64,000 bases of DNA from Trichomonas vaginalis G3 (GCF_026262505.1 NC_067203.1:8556001-8620000), one strand, 5' to 3'. Counted from the first letter of the stretch, positions 23,202 to 33,697 are shown. Translations and numbers: made by a program. Notes: generated by a model from the sequence alone, not told the origin.

Positions 23202-25058
23202 ATGATTTCTAATTCTCCGTTGCAACGACAAGACAAAAATTCTTCGGAGATAATTGAAGATATTATCTTAGAGAAACCATACTCCGATGGTGTTTCTGTG
23301 ATTCTATGCCATAAAAAACGACATTTTTTGGTATACCTTTCCATTTATGCAAAAAATATCCTCCCACCAGAAGAGTATCAAATATTGTTTCCTAAAATAA
23401 TGAATGGCGTTGAAAAAACACAAGCAATTAACAAATTTATAGCAATCAGTCATAAATTCAAAAATATTCCGATATTTGCAATTGCATATGCATCATATTT
23501 ACTTTCATCTGACGAACGGCCATTCCTTTACTACGAAAAAATCGCTAGACACATCATAAATTTCATAGAAAATCAAGATAATCTTCCTTCTTCAATTCTC
23601 TCTACTTTAATACCATTATCATTTACAAAAGTCAATAGCTGTACAGATCTTTGCATCAGAATCCTCAATACTGTAGTTGAAATTTTTGGCGCCAATATTG
23701 TTTTCGAGTATTGCCTTCAATATATCAAAGAAATTGATTCATCGATTGTTGTAGACTTTTTCGCGAATAATATATCACGCTATAAACTCTCAAAAGAGCT
23801 TCAAGAAAAATATATTACAACATCAGAACTACAGTTAGCAGATACAAATTGCCAATGCCCTCACAGCTGGAATAAATTATATTCTGTTCTTACTAATACG
23901 AGGAATATTCTTCAAATCCATGTTCCTTTAACACCAAATTCGAAATCCAATCAACATCTCCTTGCTCAATGGCCGAAATCTATACTTTCCAAAACCTCAA
24001 AGACTCCTCGACCTGAAAGGCATGCAACATTTCGTTTCGATTCAAATTCTAAACTTACTATTGATTCTGACTCCGATGACGAATATTTAACACCCACCAA
24101 GATTTATACGAAGGATTCTTTCAATTCAACTACAAATTCATCCTCTCCTTATTCAACGAGCATTTCATTGGCTTCATCTCCAAGAAGAACACCTCGGAAA
24201 GCATCGATAAAGCAGCAACCACAAACAGATGATATATACGAACTTCTCAGAGAAATAGAAATCAATCCGACTGACGAACTCCTGAAAAGAATTAAAAATT
24301 ATTTAATTTCGGCAACTTCGCTTCCAGCGAACCTCAACATCAAGCAATTATTCATAGAATCTATGGTAGCGTTCAAGAGACCTGAAATGCAACAAGATAT
24401 CTACATTCTTGTTTCAAGATTGCATGCGCTTGTAAATCCACAGGATATGCTTGATGTTTACCTTGGAATCAGATCTCTGATGTATAGTAAGCGCAAGAAG
24501 ATCAATATTTCTGATGTTGATATGCATTATCTGTCGTTTTTACGTTTGCATTCCCAAGATTTGGAAGAAGGATATCCACAAACTCTCGATGAAGTTAATG
24601 TTGATGTTCACAATGAATTGATGAGTGGTTTTGAGCTTTTAACTCAATGGGATACGAGTTATGCAGGAATTGTGAAGATTTACGATGTTTTAAAGCAGGA
24701 TCCAACATTAAACATCCTGGATTATTTCGATCCAATAGAAGATCCATTTAAGTCATTTTTAATCACTGGTTTGGACAGATCTGCATCTGCTGACAATTTC
24801 GTTGATTTACAACCAACAATAGAACTCCTTAAGCAAAGAATGGATGAAGGAAATGCTGCTGATATTCTCGAAGAGTCAATGGACAGATTAAACGAGAAAA
24901 TGCTTGATGCAATCGCGAAAACTTCTCCTGATGGGGAGAAAAAGAAAATTCCTCGGTTTGTGAAGACTCCTTCGAATGTAATTATAAAGTTCATGTCTTC
25001 TGATGAAGAAGATGAAGACACAACAGAAGAAAACGAAAATTCAATTAATGAATATTAA
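23202..25058 (+). CDS. Unknown 618-aa helical protein with a serine-rich linker
   Basis: I do not recognise a family. Residues about 1-215 are helical and hydrophobic in a repeat-like way, as in armadillo/HEAT-type folds. Residues about 240-340 are a low-complexity linker rich in serine, threonine and proline, with an acidic patch (DSDSDDE) and basic SPRRTPRK-type sites that look like kinase targets. Residues about 345-560 are again helical, and the tail is strongly acidic (DEEDEDTTEENE). This two-block design with a phosphorylatable linker suits a cytoskeletal or regulatory scaffold, but that is inference. The start is the first ATG after an AT-rich leader, and the frame is continuous. The ankyrin gene converges on it from downstream. 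A broken copy lies at 4816-6669. Confidence 0.8.
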   Translation: MISNSPLQRQDKNSSEIIEDIILEKPYSDGVSVILCHKKRHFLVYLSIYAKNILPPEEYQILFPKIMNGVEKTQAINKFIAISHKFKNIPIFAIAYASYLLSSDERPFLYYEKIARHIINFIENQDNLPSSILSTLIPLSFTKVNSCTDLCIRILNTVVEIFGANIVFEYCLQYIKEIDSSIVVDFFANNISRYKLSKELQEKYITTSELQLADTNCQCPHSWNKLYSVLTNTRNILQIHVPLTPNSKSNQHLLAQWPKSILSKTSKTPRPERHATFRFDSNSKLTIDSDSDDEYLTPTKIYTKDSFNSTTNSSSPYSTSISLASSPRRTPRKASIKQQPQTDDIYELLREIEINPTDELLKRIKNYLISATSLPANLNIKQLFIESMVAFKRPEMQQDIYILVSRLHALVNPQDMLDVYLGIRSLMYSKRKKINISDVDMHYLSFLRLHSQDLEEGYPQTLDEVNVDVHNELMSGFELLTQWDTSYAGIVKIYDVLKQDPTLNILDYFDPIEDPFKSFLITGLDRSASADNFVDLQPTIELLKQRMDEGNAADILEESMDRLNEKMLDAIAKTSPDGEKKKIPRFVKTPSNVIIKFMSSDEEDEDTTEENENSINEY

Positions 25059-25756
25059 TTCATTTTATTTTTATTGTTTTATTTATGAATCTTATTTCTA
25101 AAACTATTAAATTTGAAGTTTTTGAGCATTTCTTAATACTAATTAAGGGTCAATGTTATGAATGTTTTATTTATGAATTCTTATGTCAAAGACTTTTAAC
25201 GTTGAAGCTTTTTAATGAGTAAGTTTCCAATTTTTGGTGGAAAAAAACATCGTGAAACTCATATCTCATTCAGCGATTTTTAAAATTCGTGTCACTTTTT
25301 CATCAAAGCAAAAAGGAACTAATCATTGTTTTTGAAATTTACGGAAGTTTTACAAATATATTTACAAACTGGGTAAGTAGAATGGAATGGTCTCAATGAC
25401 TGCTTCATTTCTGCTCTGAAATCTAAATTGGCTAAACTAGTGGCAGTCTGTAAAGTTGCCTTTAAAACACCCACAGTTTTTTTTTATAAAAAAAAGTGGT
25501 CTCACGAAAAATCCGATGGTAGAAATTCGATGAAACCAGGTGCAATGTATACCTATTATGTAAATAAATGTCGCTTAGCTTTGTTAAAAAAAAGTTTTCG
25601 AGATCTTGAAAACGACTAGTCAAAAATTTTCCCAGAGATGTCAATGCAAAAGACAGTATTTTGATATATATATAAATCTTAAACATTATAATTAAAATTT
25701 TGTGAATTTTTTGCCTTGTTAGCGAGAAATTTGTACTTTTTATATAAGGTTAATAT
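25059..25756. other. Intergenic region with a short unassigned frame
   Basis: A plus-strand frame of about 80 codons ends at 25619; its translation is lysine-rich and has a KTPTVFFYKKKW stretch. No homologue is recognised and the same frame is broken in copy A, so it is probably not a gene. Otherwise AT-rich spacer. Confidence 0.3.
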
Positions 25757-26902
25757 TTAATGATGCTTCACGCCAGTTGTTCTACGGATCGACTCCAAAT
25801 CAAGATTATTCTCTTTGGCAATTTCTTGTGGAGTCTTTTGGAATTTACTTTTTGCATTAATATCTGCACCATTTTTTATTAGGATTTTCATCATTTCGAT
25901 ATTCTTCTTTATAGTTGCCCAATGAAGAGGTGTGCATCCGATTACATCCGTTTTTTTGATATCAATTCCACGTCTAATAAGAAACTCTGCTGTTTTATTG
26001 CATTCATATTGTGCTGCCCAATTTATCGCTGTGTTATCATAATATGTTGCATTAATATTAGCATGATGTGAGAGGAAATATTCACAAAGAGATGGAATGT
26101 TGAAAAGAGAAGAGGCGACAAAACATGTGTCGACGTCTTCTTTATTTTGTTTATTTTGATCAAGATAAACAAAAAATGCATGAAGATTATTAAACTCAGC
26201 GCATGTAATTAAATTGATCCTTTGTTTGTATTCATTCATTAAAAAAGTAATAAAATCAATGTTATGCGATGCAATAGCATTTCTCATGCAATATTCATCA
26301 GGATATTGTACTTTCAAACATTGATACATTATATCAGGATTTCCTCCCAAAAATGAAAAACTAAGGCAATCTTGAGAGATATATGTATCATATTTTGTCA
26401 ATAATAATTTAAAGCAATCAACTGATCCATAGTAACAACATAATTGGATTAGATCCAACTGCTGGCTTGGAAATAATAAATTGCTATTTATTTTTTGTGC
26501 TTCATCAAATTCGTCGTGTTCTACCCAAAATATAAAAGATGATAAATCATCGTTCATTATTACTTTCAATATTGTATTCTTTGATTTATCAAACAATAAA
26601 TCATATTCTTGTTCATAATTTGTAAGAATATCTTCTTTTTTAAGATCAGAAACTTTTGATAATTTTCGAAGTAATAATAAGTATGAGCTGAAATATCGAT
26701 TATTGTATTTCATTGCGTTTTCTATCATTTTGAAAAACTGAGATGGGGGAATTCCAATGGAATCAATTATTTGATTTAATTCGCTTTCATTGTAAACTTT
26801 GTTTCTTTCATTTTCATTGAATGTTCCCAGTTTATATATTGCATCTGAAATGTTGATGTAATTCTTGTAGCTTTCCATAAGATCATTATACTTAATATCC
26901 AT
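25757..26902 (-). CDS. Ankyrin-repeat protein, DUF3447-type
   Basis: 381 residues. The first roughly 150 form the helical N-terminal domain typical of trichomonad ankyrin proteins. About residues 145-250 have the DUF3447 pattern (SQQLDLIQLCCYYGSVDCFK, then SFLGGNPDIM and ASHNIDFITFLMNEY). The C-terminal 100 residues contain classic ankyrin repeats with TPLHWA and LIKNGADIN. Such proteins are cytosolic binding scaffolds; the partner is unknown. No signal peptide or membrane segment. It converges on the 618-aa gene. The start MDIKY is the first ATG of the frame. A broken copy is at 7366-8507, and a paralogue with far more repeats is at 57176-59520. Confidence 0.9.
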   Translation of the reverse strand: MDIKYNDLMESYKNYINISDAIYKLGTFNENERNKVYNESELNQIIDSIGIPPSQFFKMIENAMKYNNRYFSSYLLLLRKLSKVSDLKKEDILTNYEQEYDLLFDKSKNTILKVIMNDDLSSFIFWVEHDEFDEAQKINSNLLFPSQQLDLIQLCCYYGSVDCFKLLLTKYDTYISQDCLSFSFLGGNPDIMYQCLKVQYPDEYCMRNAIASHNIDFITFLMNEYKQRINLITCAEFNNLHAFFVYLDQNKQNKEDVDTCFVASSLFNIPSLCEYFLSHHANINATYYDNTAINWAAQYECNKTAEFLIRRGIDIKKTDVIGCTPLHWATIKKNIEMMKILIKNGADINAKSKFQKTPQEIAKENNLDLESIRRTTGVKHH

Positions 26903-26975
26903 GAAGCAAATTAAATTTTTGGTGGAAAAATAAATTGAAGGGGGAAAAATTATTGATCAATCTGCATTTTTGTTA

Positions 26976-28019
26976 AGGGTGCGCCCGGGAGGATCATGTA
27001 AACTTCAGAATTTAGAACCTTAATTTTTAAGCAATAACTTGGTACCTAAATAGGTAGGAAAACTCTAAAAATATCAAAAAATACAACTTGGCTCCATAAT
27101 AATCCTGTCATGGTGGCTGTTTGTATCCCCTAGTATTTTCCTCTTGAATCTCTTTTTCTGTCGAAATTAAATTCAAATCTCAGAAGTAGAAGTGAATAAT
27201 CGACTTATTACTGCTATTATACGAATAAATAAATTCATTATATTATTTTTATTTACATAATATCTGTTTGAAGTCCATAATTCTATAAATTTTTCTTCAA
27301 AAACATTACAATCTTGATAGTTTTGATACTATTTAATAGGTTTTTGGCACCTTATTTAGTATTTACTACGTATAGAGTCGATCTGAACTTAATTTTCGGA
27401 AATTTAAAATATTTATTATAAGTAAAATCTGATTTGAAATTTATGTTTAACTACTCATATCTTGCATTATCCTGAGTAGCTTTTGTAAAAATTCATCAAA
27501 AAAGATTTTAACGTGCTTTAATTTTTATTTTTTAAAATAATGCATATTATTATATAACTAGCATATTTACAAATTTTAGTGCTTTCAAAAATTTAATCCT
27601 CCTCCTCTCAAATAAACGTACATCCGAGTGGCCTGTTTTTTGCAAAATATAAAATTTCATTTTTTATGCTTAAAAAGTCAGAATTTTTATTTGCTTCTGG
27701 GATATATGATGGCTATATCAGATGCCCATTCTTTTTGATACTCAACATTAAACATAAAACTTAGCCGTTAAGGCTCTTCTGAAAATACTTTTTTTTCCGA
27801 AAAATTTTCCAAAAAAATCAAAAAATTTAAAAATCCCCGAATCTGCAGGGATTTTAAAAAATTCTTTTTAGTAAAACTTAAGGATATTGTATCAGATATA
27901 TTGGTATGGGCAAATTCAATTTTAATCCAATATTCATCGAGATATTAAGTTAACGAAGCTTTCAAAATTGAGAGGGTAATCCTCCTCCTCTCAAATAAAC
28001 GTACATGCGGGTGCACCCT
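26976..28019. mobile_element. TA-flanked non-autonomous DNA element (~1.04 kb)
   Basis: Ends AGGGTGCGCCCG and CGGGTGCACCCT, each beside TA, as in Tc1/mariner-type insertions. Only about 12 bases of the ends match well. There is no transposase frame, so it would need a transposase in trans. The sequence CCTCCTCCTCTCAAATAAAC occurs at about 27598 and again near the right end at about 27980, which suggests an internal duplication or a nested relative. It sits between the start of the ankyrin gene and the 191-aa gene. Confidence 0.6.
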
Positions 28020-28183
28020 TAATTCCTCATTTAAGATTGTTCGTATATATACAAAGGTTTTGAAGAGTGAGATAACTGAAGTTTTAATTAGGATAGGCCA
28101 AGAAATTGAAAAAATCACAAAGATGGAAGAATTTAACGATATGATTTGTATGGTCGGATAATAAAATAAATTAAATACGTTAC

Positions 28184-28759
28184 ATGGAATTTGATGATAC
28201 TCCATATCAAGTACAACAGATCCAAGCCAGGAGCAGAGATCAAAAGGTATCTGCAGTAGATAGGGATCAAATTGAAAAACAAAGACTTGCTCAGCGTCAT
28301 GAATGTTTTCAGAGATATCCACAATATGATGATCTTGTTAAACCCGATCCAAAAGCATCATATGCTATTAATGATGCGGAACGTTTTAACAGAGATTATA
28401 TTGCAGATCAAAAAGCTCAAAAACAAGCGGCCTACGATATGACATGGAAACGAGCAGCACACAGGCAAAAACAACAAGAAGAATATGAAAAAGCAATTGA
28501 AGCACGAAGAATTCAAGAAGCTGAAGATGAAAAAAAGAGATCTGAAGTAAATGGAAAGCATGATTTAAACGAAGAGTCTGTTTTATATAATCCTGTCACA
28601 AATGCAGCACCAGATACAACAACAGAGCGTGGAACAATGCTCATGACACAAGATACACAAAAAACAATGCGCCGCGAAGCAAGAGCAAAGCGAATTTACC
28701 ATGCATCAAACTCAAATCAGTATAATCCTATAACCGGTGAATTAAGAGAAAACTGGTAA
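28184..28759 (+). CDS. 191-aa charged coiled-coil protein with NP(V/I)T motifs
   Basis: Highly charged and helical. Residues about 75-125 are a strong coiled coil (KRAAHRQKQQEEYEKAIEAR region). Two similar motifs follow: YNPVTNA near residue 136 and YNPITGE near residue 181. Short NPITG-type motifs recur in small ciliary and microtubule-associated proteins of protists, so an axonemal or cytoskeletal role is possible, but I cannot name a family. No signal peptide or membrane segment. The start codon follows an AT-rich leader and gives MEFDDTPY. Its copy-A twin is broken. Confidence 0.8.
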   Translation: MEFDDTPYQVQQIQARSRDQKVSAVDRDQIEKQRLAQRHECFQRYPQYDDLVKPDPKASYAINDAERFNRDYIADQKAQKQAAYDMTWKRAAHRQKQQEEYEKAIEARRIQEAEDEKKRSEVNGKHDLNEESVLYNPVTNAAPDTTTERGTMLMTQDTQKTMRREARAKRIYHASNSNQYNPITGELRENW

Positions 28760-29115
28760 ATTGTTATCTTATAAAAATTGAATTTTATTAAATTTGGATA
28801 ACCCTGTTTTAAATAATGATTTTACCTCAAATGTGGAAATGAATATTGAGAAAAAACATTTTGAGTTTGTAACAATAGCAAAATGAATATCCAAAAATAA
28901 GAAAAATATATTGTAGAAATATTTAAAATATGGGTTGATAAGATATTAATTGAATTTTAAGATTTAATATTTTATTTATTTAAAAAAAATTAAAAAAAAA
29001 GTATAATAAATAATAATAGTTTGATGAAAAAAGTTAATTTGCTTGTTAAGAGCAATTAACATATTTGATTATAATTTGTATGATTTTAATATATATATAT
29101 CATAAAAAAGAAACT
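28760..29115. other. Intergenic region
   Basis: AT-rich spacer between convergent genes (191-aa gene and left uS7). An A-rich run near 28980-29000 and a TATATATATAT run near 29090 are the only structure. Confidence 0.5.
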
Positions 29116-29697
29116 TTAACGGTTGGACTTGGCAATGCGCTCAAGTTCGTCTTTCTTGCGGCAGGCGTATGATGTCTGGTCGTTGTTTGAGGCGGCAATG
29201 AGCTCGTCGGCAAGGCACTCGGCAATGTTGCGGGAGGAGCGGAAGGCTGCCTTACGAACACCTTCTGTGATCAAGGAGAGAGCCTGATCAATGCGGCGGA
29301 GTGGAGAGACATCGCATGCTTGGCGACGGACTGTACCACCAACACCAATACGTGTGGAGTCTTCGCGAGCACCGCAGTACTGAACACCCTTGACAAATGT
29401 GACAATTGGGTTCTGGCCTGTAGAGAGAGCAATGATATCAAAAGCGTGCTCAACAATGCGGATAGCAAGGAGCTTCTTGCCGGTGTTGCGGCCACGTGAC
29501 ATGAGGTGGTTGCAAAGACGCTCAACAAGTGGGCATGAAACTTTCTGGAAGCGCTTGTGAACATAGCGACCAGCTGTGTGTGGAACCATAACATGCTGCT
29601 TCTCGTGGACTGAGATGTAGTCAACGAGGGCTGGGTCAAGCTGGCTGAAGTCGACGTCGTCGTAGGAATACTTTCCAAAGAGCTTTACGTCTTGCAT
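29116..29697 (-). CDS. RPS5: 40S ribosomal protein uS7 (RPS5), left palindrome copy
   Basis: Encodes the same 193 residues as the gene at 33698-34279, on the opposite strand. See that entry for the protein. It lies downstream of the 119-aa gene in the same orientation and converges on the 191-aa gene. Its 3' flank (after about 29102) differs from that of the right copy, so the two copies end in different untranslated sequence. Confidence 0.95.
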   Translation of the reverse strand: MQDVKLFGKYSYDDVDFSQLDPALVDYISVHEKQHVMVPHTAGRYVHKRFQKVSCPLVERLCNHLMSRGRNTGKKLLAIRIVEHAFDIIALSTGQNPIVTFVKGVQYCGAREDSTRIGVGGTVRRQACDVSPLRRIDQALSLITEGVRKAAFRSSRNIAECLADELIAASNNDQTSYACRKKDELERIAKSNR

Positions 29698-30175
29698 TCG
29701 AAAAGGCCGGACCAGACGGTTTTGACATCGACACTTTTTAGCCTAAAATAATGTGTTTTTGTTGATTTTGCCTTCGAATATATAAATAAAAATCAAAATA
29801 TTAATCATTTATCAAATATAAATTTCTAAAATTTTCATTCCTCAAACAAAAATCTCTTGATTAAATAATCGCTTGATCAAATAATAAACATTTGAAAATG
29901 CTGAAATCACATACAACAATGATAAAAAAGATTTTCTGTTTATCATTCAGAATGATAAAAAAAAATATCACACAAACTATAATCTTTAATCAGACGGTGG
30001 AATATCTTTAATAGACTATAGACTGAACTATCTTGTTTAACTGATGATTGATCAAAAAAGAATAAGTTTTTTTTTGTTTGTTTTAGATATCAATCTTAGC
30101 TAACGATTTGATCTTTTATTTAATATAGATGTATCATTGGTAGAAACAAGATAAAGCTGAAATTATAAATAAAAC

Positions 30176-30535
30176 TCAATTGGTTTGTGGATGAATCTTC
30201 TCAACAATATCTTCAAGAGTTTTCAACTTTTCTTTCAGTGTCTTAATTGTGTTCACTAACTGCTGGTAAATCTCGTCCGAAATTGAAATCTTTGAATCGG
30301 GGACATCTTGTGGTGGTGCAGGTAAAAGATAGCCTTTTTCTTCAAGGAATTTTCTAAGTTCAGGTGATTCCTTCTCGAAAAATGCAGTTGCCTTCTTGAA
30401 GATTGCTTTCGTTTTCGCCATACCAGCAAGAGCTTTAATTTCTTCATCGTTATCTCTGAGAGAATTTCGATAATCTTCCTTTGCCTTATCAATTGTCTCT
30501 TTGTCGAGGTCGTAAAGGTTGACTTGATTTGTCAT
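30176..30535 (-). CDS. 119-aa unknown small protein, left palindrome copy
   Basis: Same protein as 32860-33219. The frame stays open further upstream to 30652, but the initiator box at 30543-30550 and the identical right copy support the ATG at 30535. The protein is described at 32860. Confidence 0.85.
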   Translation of the reverse strand: MTNQVNLYDLDKETIDKAKEDYRNSLRDNDEEIKALAGMAKTKAIFKKATAFFEKESPELRKFLEEKGYLLPAPPQDVPDSKISISDEIYQQLVNTIKTLKEKLKTLEDIVEKIHPQTN

Positions 30536-30542
30536 ACCAGCT

Positions 30543-30550
30543 AAAAATGA
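30543..30550 (-). promoter_or_regulatory. Initiator (Inr) of the left 119-aa gene
   Basis: TCATTTTT on the minus strand, ending seven bases before the ATG. It fits the trichomonad initiator consensus TCAYWYY, in which the A is the transcription start. The motif is known for Trichomonas; its use here is inferred. Confidence 0.6.
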
Positions 30551-30676
30551 ACTCAAAAACTTTGACTCAATGAAATGTGATCCTCTAAAAAAAGAAAAAA
30601 AAACAATGACCTTAGATTTCACTTTATGATTTTTAATGTAACTTGGTTTCATGCTCTCAAATCTACTTGTGTAATA

Positions 30677-31930
30677 AACAGAAGTTCATCAAAAGTGACA
30701 GCTCTCAATTTTTTGACATTTGTAAATTCTAAATTGAATGAGAAAAATGAAATAATACTAAGCATAATACACTATTCTAGATTTAATTATAATTAGGGAA
30801 AAGTTAGTTTTGAGAGTACTTTTCATAGGCATATAGAATGAAATCTTCTGAAAAATAATATCACATAAACTCATATTATTTTCTAATATATAACTATTTT
30901 ATATAAAAATCAAATTCAATGATCTTAAAAGCGAAGGATAAACCTCAAAATTTACGAATATAATGAGTGGGAATATAATGCTTATCTATCATAAAACCAT
31001 ATGAAATATCAATTTTTGCTTTACGCCTAATTTTTGACGACAATTAGCAAAAAATGTTAAATGTTAACACTCAGTCCATTTGAATATGAAAAATAAAATT
31101 GACTTTGATTAAATGTTTTTATTTATCATGCAATTCTTCTTGCGACCAAAGATTTGAATAAAACTTCAAAAAATAAGATAGCTTAAAAAATAATATACGG
31201 TAGTGTTTACTAATAGATGAATAGTATATAAATTCTATTAAAATGGATTTGATCCAAAAAATATATAAAATTTGATCATAAATAAAATCGTTTTTAATTA
31301 CTTCTTCATTTAAATTATAACAATTATTTTTGGTTTTATATTTTTTTGGATCAAATCCATTTTAATAGAATTTATATACTATTCATCTATTAGTAAACAC
31401 TACCGTATATTATTTTTTAAGCTATCTTATTTTTGAAGTTTTATTCAAATCTTTGGTCGCAAGAAGAATTGCATGATAAATAAAACATTTAATCAAAGTC
31501 AATTTTATTTTTCATATTCAAATGGACTGAGTGTTAACATTTAACATTTTTTGCTAATTGTCGTCAAAAATTAGGCGTAAAGCAAAAATTGATATTTCAT
31601 ATGGTTTTATGATAGATAAGCATTATATTCCCACTCATTATATTCGTAAATTTTGAGGTTTATCCTTCGCTTTTAAGATCATTGAATTTGATTTTTATAT
31701 AAAATAGTTATATATTAGAAAATAATATGAGTTTATGTGATATTATTTTTCAGAAGATTTTGTGTTCTTCTTCAAAATTCTATTTTTTTATTAAAAAGAA
31801 TCTTTACAAAATATACATTTACTTTAATTAATATTTAAAAACGTGCTCTATCAAAAGTTTCAAAAATTCAATATTTTAGCTTTTCTGAGGTGTCACTTTT
31901 GATGAATTTCTGTTTACAACACTTGCACGA
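30677..31930. repeat. Facing pair of the ~600-bp dispersed repeat (palindrome centre)
   Basis: Plus-oriented copy at about 30677-31260 and minus-oriented copy at about 31347-31930, with an 80-base AT-rich centre. The inner 420 bases are nearly identical between the two; the outer part of the left copy is clearly diverged. The third member (1345-1962) adjoins Polinton genes with its inner side toward them, as expected of a terminal repeat. The pair might be what remains after internal loss from such an element, but this is inference. Confidence 0.65.
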
Positions 31931-32281
31931 AAACTGACACCTAAACTACTTAGTTTGATATGGTATGTCTCATTATCACTTTGATATCGTCTTACTGATA
32001 AACTATCAGCTATGAAATTGACGTAGTTTATTTCTATACTCAAGACTCTAGAATATCCATTATCTAATTTTTAGCAATATTAAAAATAACTCCCGAAATA
32101 TCCTCCCCCACTAAGAGCAAATCGCAAAATATAAGTATAGAAATATTATATGAGAGAATATAATACTGTGGATCATTCTCGTTTTAATGAGATTCTTTCC
32201 AACTTTAAATCGAAAGCCTTGTGTATAAAGTTTGTACTACAAAAATATATCTATCATATATGTTATATAATAAATGTCTTA
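31931..32281. other. Spacer inside the right half of the palindrome
   Basis: AT-rich sequence without a counterpart in the left half. A CCTCCCCCACTAAGAG patch near 32100 is the only GC-richer spot. No gene recognised. Confidence 0.45.
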
Positions 32282-32424
32282 AGGGTGCCCTATAGACGAT
32301 AAACCACCCTCAGAAAAGCACTTTTAAGGCTATTATATTGAGAACTAGAATCTGGATAATCCATTCATTCGAGTTCTAATAAGGTTAATTTTGTGATGTT
32401 TACATTATCGTTATAGGGCACCCT
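32282..32424. mobile_element. 143-bp TA-flanked MITE
   Basis: Starts AGGGTGCCCTATA and ends with the near-complement TATAGGGCACCCT, with TA directly outside each end. The inverted ends extend imperfectly to CGATAA/TTATCG. No coding capacity. The terminal bases resemble those of the 1-kb element at 26976, so both may use the same mariner-type transposase. It is present only in the right half of the palindrome. Confidence 0.65.
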
Positions 32425-32844
32425 TAATTATTATATAAATTTGTATATAAATTAAGCTAATTCAAAATATTTCATTCATTCAAATATTTACAAGGGAAAA
32501 AGCAAAAATAATTCTGGGGTACCATTTATTCTGTGACACCTCAATTTCAGTATCATGAGGATATTGGAAATTGTTTTGATGTAGATCCAGATTTTAAACC
32601 CTTTATATGATATATACATAATGTTGGTTGCATTCTTAAATTGGAAAGTGAATATTTAATATAATGTGCCATATTTAATTTAGAATTTTACTTTGATAAA
32701 ATATATGCGAATGTTATGCATGAGTAGGTACTGGTATTTTTTAGTCTAGAAATTTGCTTCGATCTTCAGCTTAATCAGCAATACGTCATTATTAAAAGAA
32801 TTCCATTTTGAGAATAAAAAAAAATCTAGTCAAAGTTTTTGAGT

Positions 32845-32852
32845 TCATTTTT
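32845..32852 (+). promoter_or_regulatory. Initiator (Inr) of the right 119-aa gene
   Basis: TCATTTTT whose A lies 13 bases before the ATG at 32860. The surrounding AGTCAAAGTTTTTGAGT block is shared with the paralogue at 40705, so the core promoter is conserved beyond the palindrome. Confidence 0.65.
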
Positions 32853-32859
32853 AGCTGGT

Positions 32860-33219
32860 ATGACAAATCAAGTCAACCTTTACGACCTCGACAAAGAGAC
32901 AATTGATAAGGCAAAGGAAGATTATCGAAATTCTCTCAGAGATAACGATGAAGAAATTAAAGCTCTTGCTGGTATGGCGAAAACGAAAGCAATCTTCAAG
33001 AAGGCAACTGCATTTTTCGAGAAGGAATCACCTGAACTTAGAAAATTCCTTGAAGAAAAAGGCTATCTTTTACCTGCACCACCACAAGATGTCCCCGATT
33101 CAAAGATTTCAATTTCGGACGAGATTTACCAGCAGTTAGTGAACACAATTAAGACACTGAAAGAAAAGTTGAAAACTCTTGAAGATATTGTTGAGAAGAT
33201 TCATCCACAAACCAATTGA
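32860..33219 (+). CDS. 119-aa unknown small helical protein
   Basis: I do not recognise the family. A compact domain of about 66 residues (about 8-74) begins with YDLDKETIDKAKEDYR and ends with the FFEKESPELRKFLEEKGYLL stretch; it is almost wholly helical and charged. After a proline-rich hinge comes a C-terminal coiled coil (about residues 85-112, leucines at heptad spacing). No signal peptide or membrane segment. The ATG follows the initiator box directly, so the untranslated leader would be about 13 bases. It lies 478 bases upstream of uS7 on the same strand. Two identical copies occur in the palindrome and a two-domain paralogue is at 40705-41202. A small helical adaptor or structural protein is possible. 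Confidence 0.85.
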   Translation: MTNQVNLYDLDKETIDKAKEDYRNSLRDNDEEIKALAGMAKTKAIFKKATAFFEKESPELRKFLEEKGYLLPAPPQDVPDSKISISDEIYQQLVNTIKTLKEKLKTLEDIVEKIHPQTN

Positions 33220-33697
33220 GTTTTATTTATAATTTCAGCTTTATCTTGTTTCTACCAATGATACATCTATATTAAATAAAAGATCAAATCGTTAGCTAAG
33301 ATTGATATCTAAAACAAACAAAAAAAAAACTTATTCTTTTTTGATCAATCATCAGTTAAACAAGATAGTTCAGTCTATAGTCTATTAAAGATATTCCACC
33401 GTCTGATTAAAGATTATAGTTTGTGTGATATTTTTTTTATCATTCTGAATGATAAACAGAAAATCTTTTTTATCATTGTTGTATGTGATTTCAGCATTTT
33501 CAAATGTTTATTATTTGATCAAGCGATTATTTAATCAAGAGATTTTTGTTTGAGAAATGAAAATTTTAGAAATTTATATTTGATAAATGATTAATATTTT
33601 GATTTTTATTTATATATTCGAAGGCAAAATCAACAAAAACACATTATTTTAGGCTAAAAAGTGTCGATGTCAAAACCGTCTGGTCCGGCCTTTTCGA
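33220..33697. other. Spacer between the 119-aa gene and uS7
   Basis: AT-rich, nearly identical in both arms. It contains a hairpin at about 33436-33470 (ATCATTCTGAATGAT core). GC content rises sharply at about 33661, 37 bases before the uS7 ATG, which hints that coding may begin at the out-of-frame ATG at 33667 if the T run just before 33695 is one base too long. Confidence 0.5.

Larger units (their letters stand above)
29102..30571 (-). repeat. Left arm of the uS7 palindrome (copy B)
   Basis: Inverted copy of about 32829-34287. The arm covers uS7, its 480-base upstream spacer, the 119-aa gene and its core promoter as far as the AGTCAAAG sequence. Match is nearly perfect across genes and spacer, while flanking sequence on both sides differs, so the arms are either a recent inverted duplication or kept alike by gene conversion. 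Confidence 0.85.

Noticed and set aside
25377-25619. 80-codon gene with an upstream intron (GTAAGT at about 25375)
   Set aside because: No trichomonad-type intron end follows, and the frame is broken in copy A.
29271-29678. Second 135-aa protein overlapping uS7
   Set aside because: An alternative frame of uS7 that stays open because of its GC-rich codons; uS7 conservation explains the sequence.
30536-30652. N-terminal extension of the left 119-aa gene
   Set aside because: The right copy has no such extension and the initiator box would lie inside the coding sequence.
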